A stretch of DNA of 64,000 nucleotides from Sulfurospirillum sp. UBA4058 (GTDB lineage Bacteria > Campylobacterota > Campylobacteria > Campylobacterales > Sulfurospirillaceae): contig DFZK01000005.1 in NCBI GenBank assembly GCA_002382085.1, positions 232,755 through 296,754 of the forward strand. Reading direction: 5' to 3'. Made by a program: the position numbers and the translations under genes. The notes under the pieces are model-generated. The model saw only the letters and a program-made list of their open reading frames with translations. It ran no database searches and was not told the DNA's origin. How positions within the stretch are numbered: the stretch's first letter is position 1; every line of letters starts with the position of its first letter. Shown here one piece after another: positions 33,970 to 42,431 of the stretch.

Positions 33970-35658
33970 ATGGCAACTTCAAGCTTAAGCTCGCTCGGGC
34001 TCGGAAGCGACGGTGCTCTCAGTTACGATACGATTGATAAGCTACGTACCGTTGATGAAAAAGCGCAATTGGATCCCATTGATAAAAAAATAACGACCAA
34101 TACGACTAAACAAACCGATTTAACTTCATTAACTTCGTTGGTAACGACGTTAAAAACATCGACAAACTCGCTTGCAAGTGAAATGACGTATTTGAAAAGA
34201 AGTACCACCGTTTCTAACAGTGCCGTTTCAATTACGGCGCAATCGGGTACCGACGTGCAAGATTTTTCGTTACATGTTACAACTTTAGCTAAGCAAGACG
34301 TCTACCAATCAAAAACATATGCATCTCAAACTTCGACGTTTGCTTCGGCCGACGATACTTTGACGTTAAAAATTAACGGGAAAAGTTATGATTTTAACGT
34401 CACGGCGACAACAACTTTATCCGAACTCAAAGATATGATTAACGATAAAGCCGGAACTCAAGTTACGGCTTCGCTCTTAAACGTCGGAGGCACGGAACCC
34501 TATCGTTTGGTTATCAAATCGGATGCGACGGGAAAAGATAATGCCGTTACCCTTTCCTCAACGGGTACGACGAATGCCGATCTAGGTTTTAGCACGGCAG
34601 CCAATCACCTGCAAGAAGCAACGGATGCTTCGTTTACGTATAACGGCGTAGCCATCGCACGCTCGACCAATACGTTTGACGATCTCATTAAAGGCGTCAG
34701 CGTGACGCTTAATGAAACGCAAGAAACGGGTAAGAATACGACCGTATCGATTACGCAAGATTCAAGTGAACTGAAAAAAACCGTTGAATCCCTCGTCTCT
34801 TCGTATAATAGTTTAATGTCGCAACTTACGGAACTGACAAAATATGACATCGACACGAAAACCGCCGGAACATTCCAAGGCGTTAGCCAAATTACGGCAT
34901 TAAGTCGGGAAGTCCGTAAACAGGTCTTAAGCGTCGATTCACAAGGCAGAAGCTTGGCGGATTACGGTATAGAATTGAATACCGACGGTGAACTTGAATT
35001 TGATTCGTCTGTTTTTGATACCAAACTAAAAGAGAGTTCTAGTGATCTGCAAGAGTATTTTAGAGGCTCTACCACCTATCAAACAACGCAATATATCGGT
35101 ACTTCTGTTGCTTCCGATGCACTCAATATAGGAACGAACGAATTTAAAATCAACGGAACGTCCGTGACGTTTTCTACGTCAGCAGGTGCAACGGCGGCCG
35201 ACAATGTTACGGCACTTCAAACGGCGATTAACAAAGCAGGTCTTTCGGGAATCGAAGCCACGCTAGGAAGTAATAACAATATCCTAATCAAAAGTACGAT
35301 TCAAGGTTTGGATATTGAAATTACGGGAGATACGACAAAACTCAGTTCTTTAGGTTTGAAGCAAACAACGGTTTATGCACAAAGTGAAACCACGGAAGGT
35401 GTTTTTACCACGTTTAATTCTCTTCTAAACTCGTATACCAACAGCAAAAACGGTATTTTATCGCTCTATAAAACAAGTTTAACGACGGAGAAAAAGTCGC
35501 TTACCTCCGAGCGAGAGAAAACCGTCGAAAATTTGGATAAAAAATACGATTTAATGGCTAAACGCTTTGCCGAATACGATAGCATCATCAATAAACTCCA
35601 AACCAGTTTTGATTCTCTATCGCTTATGATCAAACAATCTTATACGTCAAACGATTAA
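33970..35658 (+). CDS. fliD: Flagellar filament cap FliD
   Basis: Caps the growing filament and helps flagellin fold. 562 residues. The N-terminal coiled part has SSLGLGSDGALSYDTIDKLRTVDEKAQL; the middle is Thr/Ser/Ala-rich, with two flagellin-hook-like segments; the C-terminal coiled-coil is LTTEKKSLTSEREKTVENLDKKYDLMAKRFAEYDSIINKLQ. No signal peptide. Between flaG and fliS, the usual order. Confidence 0.96.
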   Translation: MATSSLSSLGLGSDGALSYDTIDKLRTVDEKAQLDPIDKKITTNTTKQTDLTSLTSLVTTLKTSTNSLASEMTYLKRSTTVSNSAVSITAQSGTDVQDFSLHVTTLAKQDVYQSKTYASQTSTFASADDTLTLKINGKSYDFNVTATTTLSELKDMINDKAGTQVTASLLNVGGTEPYRLVIKSDATGKDNAVTLSSTGTTNADLGFSTAANHLQEATDASFTYNGVAIARSTNTFDDLIKGVSVTLNETQETGKNTTVSITQDSSELKKTVESLVSSYNSLMSQLTELTKYDIDTKTAGTFQGVSQITALSREVRKQVLSVDSQGRSLADYGIELNTDGELEFDSSVFDTKLKESSSDLQEYFRGSTTYQTTQYIGTSVASDALNIGTNEFKINGTSVTFSTSAGATAADNVTALQTAINKAGLSGIEATLGSNNNILIKSTIQGLDIEITGDTTKLSSLGLKQTTVYAQSETTEGVFTTFNSLLNSYTNSKNGILSLYKTSLTTEKKSLTSEREKTVENLDKKYDLMAKRFAEYDSIINKLQTSFDSLSLMIKQSYTSND

Positions 35659-35677
35659 TTTAATTAAGGAAACTCAA

Positions 35678-36055
35678 ATGTATTCAAATCTAGCATACTC
35701 AACTTATTCGCAAAACAACGTCTCAATAGAATCACCTGAAAAGTTGATAAAGATGCTATACGAAGGTATTTTGCGCTTTGCCTCTCAAGCAAAAAGAGCT
35801 ATAGAAGACGGAAATATCGAAAAAAGAACGTATTGGATTAATCGCACGTCTGCAATCTTTGCCGAGCTGATTCATTCACTGAACTACGATAACGGTCGGG
35901 TTGCTTATTATCTACAAGGTCTTTATACGTATCAGTTAAAACTGCTTTCAGAAGCTAATCTCAACAACGATACCGAAAAATTGGATCAAGTTATGAACGT
36001 AGCACGCGGTCTTTTGGATGCGTGGAAAGACGAAACAGAAAATGTCATGGAATAG
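35678..36055 (+). CDS. fliS: Flagellin chaperone FliS
   Basis: 125 residues; helical export chaperone that binds the flagellin C-terminus. Signatures: NLAYSTYSQNNVSIESPEKLIKMLYEGILRFASQAKRAIEDG, and GLYTYQLKLLSEANLNNDTEKLDQVMNVARGLLDAW. AAGGA precedes ATG 35678. The last bases overlap the next gene. Confidence 0.96.
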   Translation: MYSNLAYSTYSQNNVSIESPEKLIKMLYEGILRFASQAKRAIEDGNIEKRTYWINRTSAIFAELIHSLNYDNGRVAYYLQGLYTYQLKLLSEANLNNDTEKLDQVMNVARGLLDAWKDETENVME

Positions 36056-36299
36056 TGATTTTACGGTTGCTTTGATTTCAAAAAATGATAGAGAAATCGA
36101 ACGCCTTATTATGCATATGCCTCAATTTGCATCTCGAGACGAGATGGTTTGCGCTCAAGCATTGATTCAAGAAGCTTTGAACTATCTACAAACAGAACGC
36201 CGAGGCTTACGAGAAGCGATGCAAAAACTGAGAAAAACACGAGATTTTATCGCCTCTTCGGAGATATTATCGTCTTATGAAAAAGAGTACAGAGGGTAA
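36042..36299 (+). CDS. Small helical protein in the FliT position
   Basis: 85 residues from ATG 36042 (MSWNSDFTVAL), overlapping the fliS end by 14 bases. All-helical, charged, no signal (MVCAQALIQEALNYLQTERRGLREAMQKLRKTRDFI). No family is recognised, but the size, charge and place directly after fliS fit a FliT-like chaperone for FliD. A longer frame from 36018 begins inside fliS. Confidence 0.7.
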   Translation: MSWNSDFTVALISKNDREIERLIMHMPQFASRDEMVCAQALIQEALNYLQTERRGLREAMQKLRKTRDFIASSEILSSYEKEYRG

Positions 36300-36317
36300 A
36301 ATTACCCTCCTCTTTTT
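36292..36317. terminator. Terminator after the flaG-fliD-fliS operon
   Basis: Stem GAGGGTA / TACCCTC around AAAT, followed on the plus strand by CTCTTTTTTT. It overlaps the end of the small gene at 36042-36299 and lies 3' of the convergent symporter gene. Confidence 0.85.
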
Positions 36318-36318
36318 T

Positions 36319-37959
36319 TCAGTCTTCGAAACACTTTTGAATCAACGCTGTACTCTCAGGCTTTGTCATCAAAGAGACAATCACTGCCGTCAGTGCCGAA
36401 AGCGGCAGAGCGATCATCATCGCATCGACAAAGATAATTTTGCCGCTCAAAAGCGAATCAACCCCAAAAAGCATTTTTGCGACACCTAGCTGTTTGGCTT
36501 CTTGAAAGTGCACAAACAACAACCAAAACGTCGTTACCACCGTTCCTACGATCATGGAAGCAATGGCTCCTTTTTTAGTCATACGTTTCCAAAAAAGCCC
36601 ACCAAAATAGGTCGGTAAAAAGATGCTCGCACACAACGCAAAGAAAATAGCCGTACTGCGCGCGATGATGGCAGGTTGTTTGTCAAACACATACGCTAAA
36701 GAGACCGAGATGACGATCATGACGATGATACCTACGCGCGTAATGAGCAGAGAATTGGGATTGTTCTTGCCCGCAAGCTGTTCAAAGACATCGCGACCGA
36801 TCGCCGTACCCATCGCGTGAAATTGACTCGAAAGCGTACTCATCGCCGCTGAGATGAGAGCAAATAAAAAGATAAACGCAAACCATTTAGGCATTGCGGC
36901 ATTGATAAAATGCGGAATCACTTTTCCAATACCCCCTGTGCTTTGAAGTGCGTTTTTGCCCTCGTTAAACTCATAATACCACACGTTCGTCACCGAACCC
37001 ACCAGATAGATAATACCCGTCATCGCGATGATGAAAACACCGCCGATCAAAACAGCACGATTGAGCTCATTTTTGCTTTTAACGGTCATAAAACGCACCA
37101 CCAACTGTGGCTGAGCCAAAACACCCACACCCACGCCCATCGCAATGGTTGTGATGATAAAAAGCCATCCCTCGGAGAGGAAAACGGGCATCTTATTCCA
37201 GCCTTGAAATCCCCAATTCATCGAGAGTTTCATCAGAAAATCAGGACTTCCCGCGGTGAGCTCTTTGATGTTTACATGTAAAAGCGGTGCAACGGTTTTA
37301 TCCCAAACCATCTCCAACTTTGAAAGTCCCACGTCAACGCCACCGATAGCATCAAACACCATCACCATCAAAACGATCATCGCAACAAACATGATGACCC
37401 CTTGAAGCGCGTCGGTTAACATAACGCCTTTCAGACCGCCCGCTAAAACATACGCCGTGACTATCACGGACATCACTAAAAGTGCGATGTGATAGTCAAC
37501 GTGAAAATACGCCACTAAAAATTCCGTCCCGCCGATAAGCACCGCTGAAGTGTACAACGGCATAAAAACCGTGATCAAAACGCCACCGAACACCTGAATA
37601 AACTTAGAATGAAAACGTCGTCCTAAGAGTTCAGGAAAGGTGTGTGCGTTGAGGCGAATGCCCATTTTTCGCGTTGGATTGCCCAGAAAAACAAACGCGA
37701 TAAACACGCCGATGAAGATATTACAAAAGGTTAACCACAACAGCGAATTCCCAAGCCACGCCGCCACACCACCAAATCCTACGATCGCCGCTGTGGAGAT
37801 AAAGGTCGCTCCGTAACTCAGCGCCATCACAAACGGGTGTGTATCGCCACCTGCGATGAGATAATCTGCCGAACTTTTGGTCTGTTTGTACCCCACATAG
37901 CCCAAGTATGCCAGTACCGCCAAATAGACGATAATGACGATATTTTCGATCAGATTCAT
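36319..37959 (-). CDS. Sodium:solute symporter (SSS family)
   Basis: 546-residue permease with about 13 membrane helices. Family features: IVYLAVLAYLGYVGYKQTKSSADYLIAGG at the start, and ISAAMSTLSSQFHAMGTAIGRD around helix 8. The real start is ATG 37957-37959 (MNLIENIV), overlapping the stop of the small upstream gene (ATGA); a longer frame to 37998 lies inside that gene. The substrate is unknown; an organic acid such as acetate or an arylacetate is plausible because it is divergent from ior-paaK genes. Valine codons include many GTG, unlike most of the window. Confidence 0.92.
   Translation of the reverse strand: MNLIENIVIIVYLAVLAYLGYVGYKQTKSSADYLIAGGDTHPFVMALSYGATFISTAAIVGFGGVAAWLGNSLLWLTFCNIFIGVFIAFVFLGNPTRKMGIRLNAHTFPELLGRRFHSKFIQVFGGVLITVFMPLYTSAVLIGGTEFLVAYFHVDYHIALLVMSVIVTAYVLAGGLKGVMLTDALQGVIMFVAMIVLMVMVFDAIGGVDVGLSKLEMVWDKTVAPLLHVNIKELTAGSPDFLMKLSMNWGFQGWNKMPVFLSEGWLFIITTIAMGVGVGVLAQPQLVVRFMTVKSKNELNRAVLIGGVFIIAMTGIIYLVGSVTNVWYYEFNEGKNALQSTGGIGKVIPHFINAAMPKWFAFIFLFALISAAMSTLSSQFHAMGTAIGRDVFEQLAGKNNPNSLLITRVGIIVMIVISVSLAYVFDKQPAIIARSTAIFFALCASIFLPTYFGGLFWKRMTKKGAIASMIVGTVVTTFWLLFVHFQEAKQLGVAKMLFGVDSLLSGKIIFVDAMMIALPLSALTAVIVSLMTKPESTALIQKCFED
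37272..37281. repeat. Palindrome TTACATGTAA, copy 10 (coding, Leu-His-Val)
   Basis: Exact copy in the symporter gene, read as Leu-His-Val within LLHVNIK, in an extramembrane loop. With flanks TTTACATGTAAA. Confidence 0.95.
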
Positions 37960-38126
37960 CCCAAATCCTTCGTCATTTTCGCTTCGTCTTTTTCCCAAGA
38001 CTTGGTGTTCAACACCTTTTCTTCTTTGTCTTTATTCCAGTAAATAACGCCGTAAATGACACACAAAAGCGCGCTCGCGTTCATCAGCCAAAATGCCGCT
38101 CCAACCCCTAGATCAAATGTTCCCAT
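37956..38126 (-). CDS. Symporter small accessory membrane protein
   Basis: 56 residues: MGTFDLGVGAAFWLMNASAL, then CVIYGVIYWNKDKEEK and a charged tail ending KMTKDLG. One membrane helix (about residues 8-29). The ATG at 38124-38126 follows GGTGGGAG. Its stop overlaps the symporter start (ATGA). Such single-helix proteins with the YW..D pattern are a conserved companion of SSS symporters in this phylum. Below common ORF length cut-offs and easily missed. Confidence 0.88.
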   Translation of the reverse strand: MGTFDLGVGAAFWLMNASALLCVIYGVIYWNKDKEEKVLNTKSWEKDEAKMTKDLG

Positions 38127-38239
38127 ACACAGCTCCCACCTTTTAATGTTCCTTAAAGTAATATAAAATGCTTTAATGAACCTTTAGTCACACAATTAAT
38201 GAATTCTAAAAAATGAATGAAGTTTCAAAATTGCCCACT

Positions 38240-38249
38240 TTACATGTAA
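38240..38249. repeat. Palindrome TTACATGTAA, copy 11 (intergenic)
   Basis: Exact copy near the middle of the 216-bp divergent promoter region between the symporter operon and iorA. It continues as TTTACATGTAAGGATTTT, the same 18 bases as at 7861-7878. Confidence 0.95.
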
Positions 38250-38342
38250 GGATTTTGCGAAGATGGCTTAGATAAGTAACTTATAATCTTAGTTTCAATA
38301 GGCTTTAAAGCATTATACACTTTGTACTGGAGCACCGCGACG

Positions 38343-40154
38343 ATGAAACAGATTTTGATGGGGAATGAAGCGATTGCCTTAGGGCTCATTCATGCGGGTG
38401 TGGATATGATTTCAGGGTATCCTGGAACACCCTCAAGCGAGATTTTGGGAAACTTTCAAAAGTTTCGCGACAAAAACAAACTGAATGCCTACGCACAATG
38501 GGCGACCAATGAAAAAGTGGGCTTTGAAGTCGCCTACGCAGGCGCCATTTCGGGCAAGCGCACCTGTGCGACGATGAAACAAGTCGGACTCAATGTCGCC
38601 AGTGACGCACTAATGAGCGCTTCATACATTGGGCTCAAAGGTGCGATGCTCTTGGTCTCCTGTGATGACCCGGGATTTTACTCCTCTCAAACCGAGCAAG
38701 ACAGCCGAAGTTTTGCCAAGTTTGCAAAAATCCCCGTGCTTGATCCTGCCACACCGCAAGAAGCGTACGATATGGTTAAACTAGGCTCTGAATTATCCCA
38801 TCACTTTGAATCCATCGTGATGCTTCGCCCGGTGATGCGCGTGAGCCACGCCAGAGAAATTTGCGAGGTCGATGATGCTTTACATGTAAAGTCAAATGAG
38901 GGCAATTTTGAGCGCAATATTCCGCGTTGGGGAGCGGTTCCTCCTGCTGGGAGATTTCGCCAAGGCTTAGAGCAGATCGATCGCTTAGAAGCCATTAAAC
39001 TGTGGAACTGGGAGCATCTTATCGAACCTAAAACACAACAGTTAAAAGGCGCTAAGGTACTTTGCCTCACCAGTGGAACGGGTGATGGTTATGTCAAAGA
39101 AGCCGTGGAAGAGCGTGGCATCCAAGCCGATATTTTAAAACTCGATATGCCCTACCCGCTTCCTAAAGAAAAGCTCGAAGCACTTTTTGCACCTTATGAT
39201 AAAGTGATCATTTTTGAAGAGAGTTACCCCTGTATCGAGGAGCAGTTAAGCTCGCCAAAACTCTACGGAAAACTGACCAAACACGTTCATCTCATCGATG
39301 AATTTAGTAAAGACAAAGTCCTCTTAGCCTTTGCAAAAGCTAGTGTCATTGAGCCAAGTTCTGCGTACCAAAGTGAGAAGTACACCGAAGAACTTCCCAA
39401 ACGCCCGCCCAATATGTGCCCAGGCTGCCCGCACCGCGACGTGCATTATGCCATCACCAAAGTCTTTAAAAAGAAAAAGTCCATCTACACCTCTGACATC
39501 GGCTGTTACACGCTAGGACTCAATCAAGCGGCGATTGATACCATTTTGTGCATGGGTGCGAGCGTTTCGATGGCGAGCGGTTTTAGCATCTCCGATCCTG
39601 ACAAAAGCGTTGTCGCGACCATCGGCGATAGTACCTTTATGCACTCGGGTGTTGCACCGCTTATTAACGCGGTGTACCAAAACCATAAATTTGTACTCAT
39701 CATTTTAGATAACTCCACCACCGCGATGACGGGTCGTCAAACCACGCCAGAGCGTACCAATCCCAACCAAATCGACATCAAACGCATCGTCGAGGGGTGT
39801 GGCATCACCTGTCATGAGTACGTCTACGAGCAAGACCTGAACAAAACCGTAGATTTCGTCAAATCGCTTCAAGAAGCCTACAAAACCGCTACCGCGCCTG
39901 TCGTTGCGGTCATTCGTGAATTTTGTGTGCTCGATAAAGACAATGCCGCTGGGCGCCTTGGCAATGTGCTTGTCGAAGTCGATGAGGACAAATGCGTTGC
40001 GTGCGATTCGTGCATCACCAACTACAAATGCCCACCGATGTTCTACAACGATGCAGGCAAAATGGCTATCGATCCGTTCTTGTGTGCAGGATGCGGCTCG
40101 TGCCTTGATGTGGTCTGTCCGACTGATGCATTTGTGAAAAAAGAGGAGAACTAA
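38343..40154 (+). CDS. iorA: Indolepyruvate ferredoxin oxidoreductase, alpha subunit
   Basis: TPP-dependent 2-oxoacid oxidoreductase that turns indolepyruvate, phenylpyruvate and related aryl pyruvates into aryl-acetyl-CoA with reduction of ferredoxin. 603 residues from ATG 38343 (MKQILMGNEAIALG), with GGAG 10 bases upstream; a TTG at 38322 is less likely. The N-terminal pyrimidine-binding domain has SGYPGTPSSEI; the TPP-binding GDS region is ATIGDSTFMHSG; the two C-terminal clusters are CVACDSCITNYKC and CAGCGSCLDVVC. In an operon with iorB and paaK. Confidence 0.95.
   Translation: MKQILMGNEAIALGLIHAGVDMISGYPGTPSSEILGNFQKFRDKNKLNAYAQWATNEKVGFEVAYAGAISGKRTCATMKQVGLNVASDALMSASYIGLKGAMLLVSCDDPGFYSSQTEQDSRSFAKFAKIPVLDPATPQEAYDMVKLGSELSHHFESIVMLRPVMRVSHAREICEVDDALHVKSNEGNFERNIPRWGAVPPAGRFRQGLEQIDRLEAIKLWNWEHLIEPKTQQLKGAKVLCLTSGTGDGYVKEAVEERGIQADILKLDMPYPLPKEKLEALFAPYDKVIIFEESYPCIEEQLSSPKLYGKLTKHVHLIDEFSKDKVLLAFAKASVIEPSSAYQSEKYTEELPKRPPNMCPGCPHRDVHYAITKVFKKKKSIYTSDIGCYTLGLNQAAIDTILCMGASVSMASGFSISDPDKSVVATIGDSTFMHSGVAPLINAVYQNHKFVLIILDNSTTAMTGRQTTPERTNPNQIDIKRIVEGCGITCHEYVYEQDLNKTVDFVKSLQEAYKTATAPVVAVIREFCVLDKDNAAGRLGNVLVEVDEDKCVACDSCITNYKCPPMFYNDAGKMAIDPFLCAGCGSCLDVVCPTDAFVKKEEN
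38880..38889. repeat. Palindrome TTACATGTAA, copy 12 (coding, Leu-His-Val)
   Basis: Exact copy in iorA, read as Leu-His-Val within ALHVKSNEG. The dyad extends to CTTTACATGTAAAG (38878-38891). Confidence 0.95.
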
Positions 40155-40156
40155 TC

Positions 40157-40693
40157 ATGAAATATCAAATCGTTATCGCAGGTATCGGCGGACAAGGTGC
40201 GGTCTTTTTGGTCAAAGTGCTTAGCATCGCCTCAGCTCTTGCAGGTCAAAAATGTTTAGGAACGGAAAACCACGGCATGAGCCAACGCGGCGGCTCGGTT
40301 TCCTGCTACGTCAAAATCGGCGACTTTTACGCCCCCGCGATTGATGAAGGACAAGCCGACCTTTTGATCGCATTAGAGGGCAATGAAGCGCTTCGCAATA
40401 TCCAATACCTAAGCAAAGACAAAGGCGTCATCGTTGTGAATGCGCCTAAAAGCTTTCCTAACGTTGACTTTGAAACCCACAGCATCGACGCGTTTAAAAA
40501 AGCCAAAGCGAAGGCTTTTCCCATCGATGCGCTTAATGTCTACATGCTCGGTGTCACCCTCGCTTTAGATCCACGATTCCCATTTACATGTAAAGAGATC
40601 GAAGAAGCCATAACCGCGATGAATGCGAAAGTTGCGGAGAAAAATATCGCTGTGCTACACCTTGGCATCAACGATGCAAAGGCAAAGAAATGA
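40157..40693 (+). CDS. iorB: Indolepyruvate ferredoxin oxidoreductase, beta subunit
   Basis: 178-residue gamma-type 2-oxoacid oxidoreductase domain; pairs with IorA. Signatures: QIVIAGIGGQGAVFLVKVLS and LGTENHGMSQRGGSVSCYVKIG. GAGGAG precedes the ATG, 2 bases after iorA. The stop overlaps the paaK start (ATGA). Confidence 0.95.
   Translation: MKYQIVIAGIGGQGAVFLVKVLSIASALAGQKCLGTENHGMSQRGGSVSCYVKIGDFYAPAIDEGQADLLIALEGNEALRNIQYLSKDKGVIVVNAPKSFPNVDFETHSIDAFKKAKAKAFPIDALNVYMLGVTLALDPRFPFTCKEIEEAITAMNAKVAEKNIAVLHLGINDAKAKK
40584..40593. repeat. Palindrome TTACATGTAA, copy 13 (coding, Thr-Cys-Lys)
   Basis: Exact copy in iorB, read as Phe-Thr-Cys-Lys within FTCKEIEE. With flanks TTTACATGTAAA. Confidence 0.95.
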
Positions 40694-41991
40694 TCTGGTC
40701 AAAAGAGGAGACATTTCCACGTCATAAACTAAGCGAACTTCAAACCGAACGCCTCAAAGAGACCGTCGCGCGCGTCTACGCCAATGTGCCGTTTTACCAG
40801 AGAAAATTTGCCGAGCTTGGCATCACGCCTGAAGACATTGCCTCCATCGACGACATCGCAAAATTGCCGTTTACGAAAAAGCAAGATTTGCGTGACAACT
40901 ACCCTTTTGGACTCTTTGCGGTCAAAAAAGATGCGGTCGTGCGCGTTCACAGCAGTAGTGGAACGACGGGAAAACCCACCGTTGTAGGTTATACCAAAGC
41001 CGATTTGGATACATGGAACGAAGTGATGGCGCGCGTCTTTACGATGGCAGGCGTCACGAGCGAAGACACCTCCCACAATGCGTATGGCTACGGTCTTTTC
41101 ACAGGCGGTCTGGGGCTTCACTACGGCGCTGAAACCGTGGGCGCTACCGTTGTACCAAGCAGTGGCGGTTTTACCTCACGCCAACTGATGCTTATGAAAG
41201 ACTTTGAAGCGACCGTACTCACTTCTACGCCCTCCTTTGCGCTTCATATGGCAGAAGCCGCGGTCGCTGAGGGCTATGACATAAAAAAAGATTTCAAACT
41301 CAAATGCGGCATCTTTGGCGCCGAGCCCACCAGTCTTGGGCTCAAAGAAGAAGTGGCAAAGGTTTGGGGCATCCACTACTGTGAGATTTACGGACTCTCC
41401 GAGATCATCGGTCCTGGCGTGTCGAGCAACTGTTTTGAGAGCAAAGATTTGCACGTTTTTGAAGACCATTTTTACCCTGAGATCATCGATCCTAAAACGC
41501 TTCAAGTCTTGCCGTACGGCGAAAAAGGCGAACTGGTTATCACAAGCCTTACCAAGCAAGCGTTTCCGATTATTCGCTACCGAACAGGTGACATCACTGC
41601 ACTAGATAGAACACCGTGTAAATGTGGACGAACGCATGTGCGCATGAAAAGTGTCATGGGTCGCGTGGACGATATGCTCATTGTCAATGGGGTCAATGTT
41701 TTCCCATCACAAGTCGAACACGTGCTTTCCAACATCGAGGGCATCACGCTCAATTATCAAATCATTGCCGATAAAAAAGGTTACCTCGACAAACTCGAAA
41801 TCATGGTCGAAGTGACTGAAAATATGCCACTGGATAGCATCGGTCAATTGGAAGCCTTGAAAAAGAAGATCCAACACGAACTGCTCAACAACCTCTACAT
41901 CAACGCCGAGATCAAACTCGTTGAGCCTCGCACCATAGAACGCAGTGTCGGCAAAGCCGTGCGCGTCATCGACAAAAGGAGTCATTCATGA
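40690..41991 (+). CDS. paaK: Phenylacetate-CoA ligase, first copy
   Basis: 433-residue AMP-forming ligase that activates phenylacetate, or another aryl acetate, with CoA and ATP. Signatures: HSSSGTTGKPTVVGYT (P-loop), YGYGLFTGGLGLHYGAE, EIYGLSEIIGPGV and IRYRTGDIT. It overlaps iorB and the ACT gene by four bases each. With IorAB it can run either aryl-pyruvate oxidation or, in reverse, aryl-acetate assimilation into aromatic amino acids. Confidence 0.93.
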   Translation: MIWSKEETFPRHKLSELQTERLKETVARVYANVPFYQRKFAELGITPEDIASIDDIAKLPFTKKQDLRDNYPFGLFAVKKDAVVRVHSSSGTTGKPTVVGYTKADLDTWNEVMARVFTMAGVTSEDTSHNAYGYGLFTGGLGLHYGAETVGATVVPSSGGFTSRQLMLMKDFEATVLTSTPSFALHMAEAAVAEGYDIKKDFKLKCGIFGAEPTSLGLKEEVAKVWGIHYCEIYGLSEIIGPGVSSNCFESKDLHVFEDHFYPEIIDPKTLQVLPYGEKGELVITSLTKQAFPIIRYRTGDITALDRTPCKCGRTHVRMKSVMGRVDDMLIVNGVNVFPSQVEHVLSNIEGITLNYQIIADKKGYLDKLEIMVEVTENMPLDSIGQLEALKKKIQHELLNNLYINAEIKLVEPRTIERSVGKAVRVIDKRSHS

Positions 41992-42422
41992 AATGTGCCA
42001 TCAAACAACTCTCTGTCTTTTTAGAAAACAAAGCGGGCGAACTCTCCGAATTTACGGGAATTCTCTCTAAAAACAATATCTCAATCAAGTCCATTTTGCT
42101 CGCCGACTCAACCGATTTTGGTCTCATTCGCACCATCGTCGACAATCCTGAAAAAGCCAAAACCGTGCTTGAAGATGAGGGTTTTAGCGTGCGTTTCACC
42201 GATGTGTTTGGCGTGAAGATCGAAGACGTTGTGGGAAGCTTCGACAAAGCTGTGAGCGCGCTTTCACGCTCTGGCATCAACATTCTCTACACCTACAGTT
42301 TTTACGAAGCTAGCACGGGCATTTTCATTTTCAGTGTCGACAAAGACCGATTTGACGATGCGATTGTGGCACTTCAAGCTGAAAATATCGAGATCGTTCA
42401 AGCCAAACACTTTTACATGTAA
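41988..42422 (+). CDS. Tandem ACT-domain regulatory protein
   Basis: 144 residues with two ACT domains (about 3-68, KQLSVFLENKAGELSEFTGILSKNNISIKSI, and 71-140, SRSGINILYTYSFYEASTGIFIFSVD). ACT domains bind amino acids, so this is probably an aromatic amino acid sensor for the flanking ligases or for the operon. Sandwiched between two paaK genes. The stop codon is formed by a palindrome copy. Confidence 0.88.
   Translation: MKCAIKQLSVFLENKAGELSEFTGILSKNNISIKSILLADSTDFGLIRTIVDNPEKAKTVLEDEGFSVRFTDVFGVKIEDVVGSFDKAVSALSRSGINILYTYSFYEASTGIFIFSVDKDRFDDAIVALQAENIEIVQAKHFYM
42413..42422. repeat. Palindrome TTACATGTAA, copy 14 (coding, Tyr-Met-stop, next to a ribosome binding site)
   Basis: Exact copy whose last three bases are the stop of the ACT gene. 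It continues as AAGGGAAAACC before the ATG of the second paaK, so it also borders that gene's ribosome binding site. Confidence 0.95.
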
Positions 42423-42431
42423 GGGAAAACC

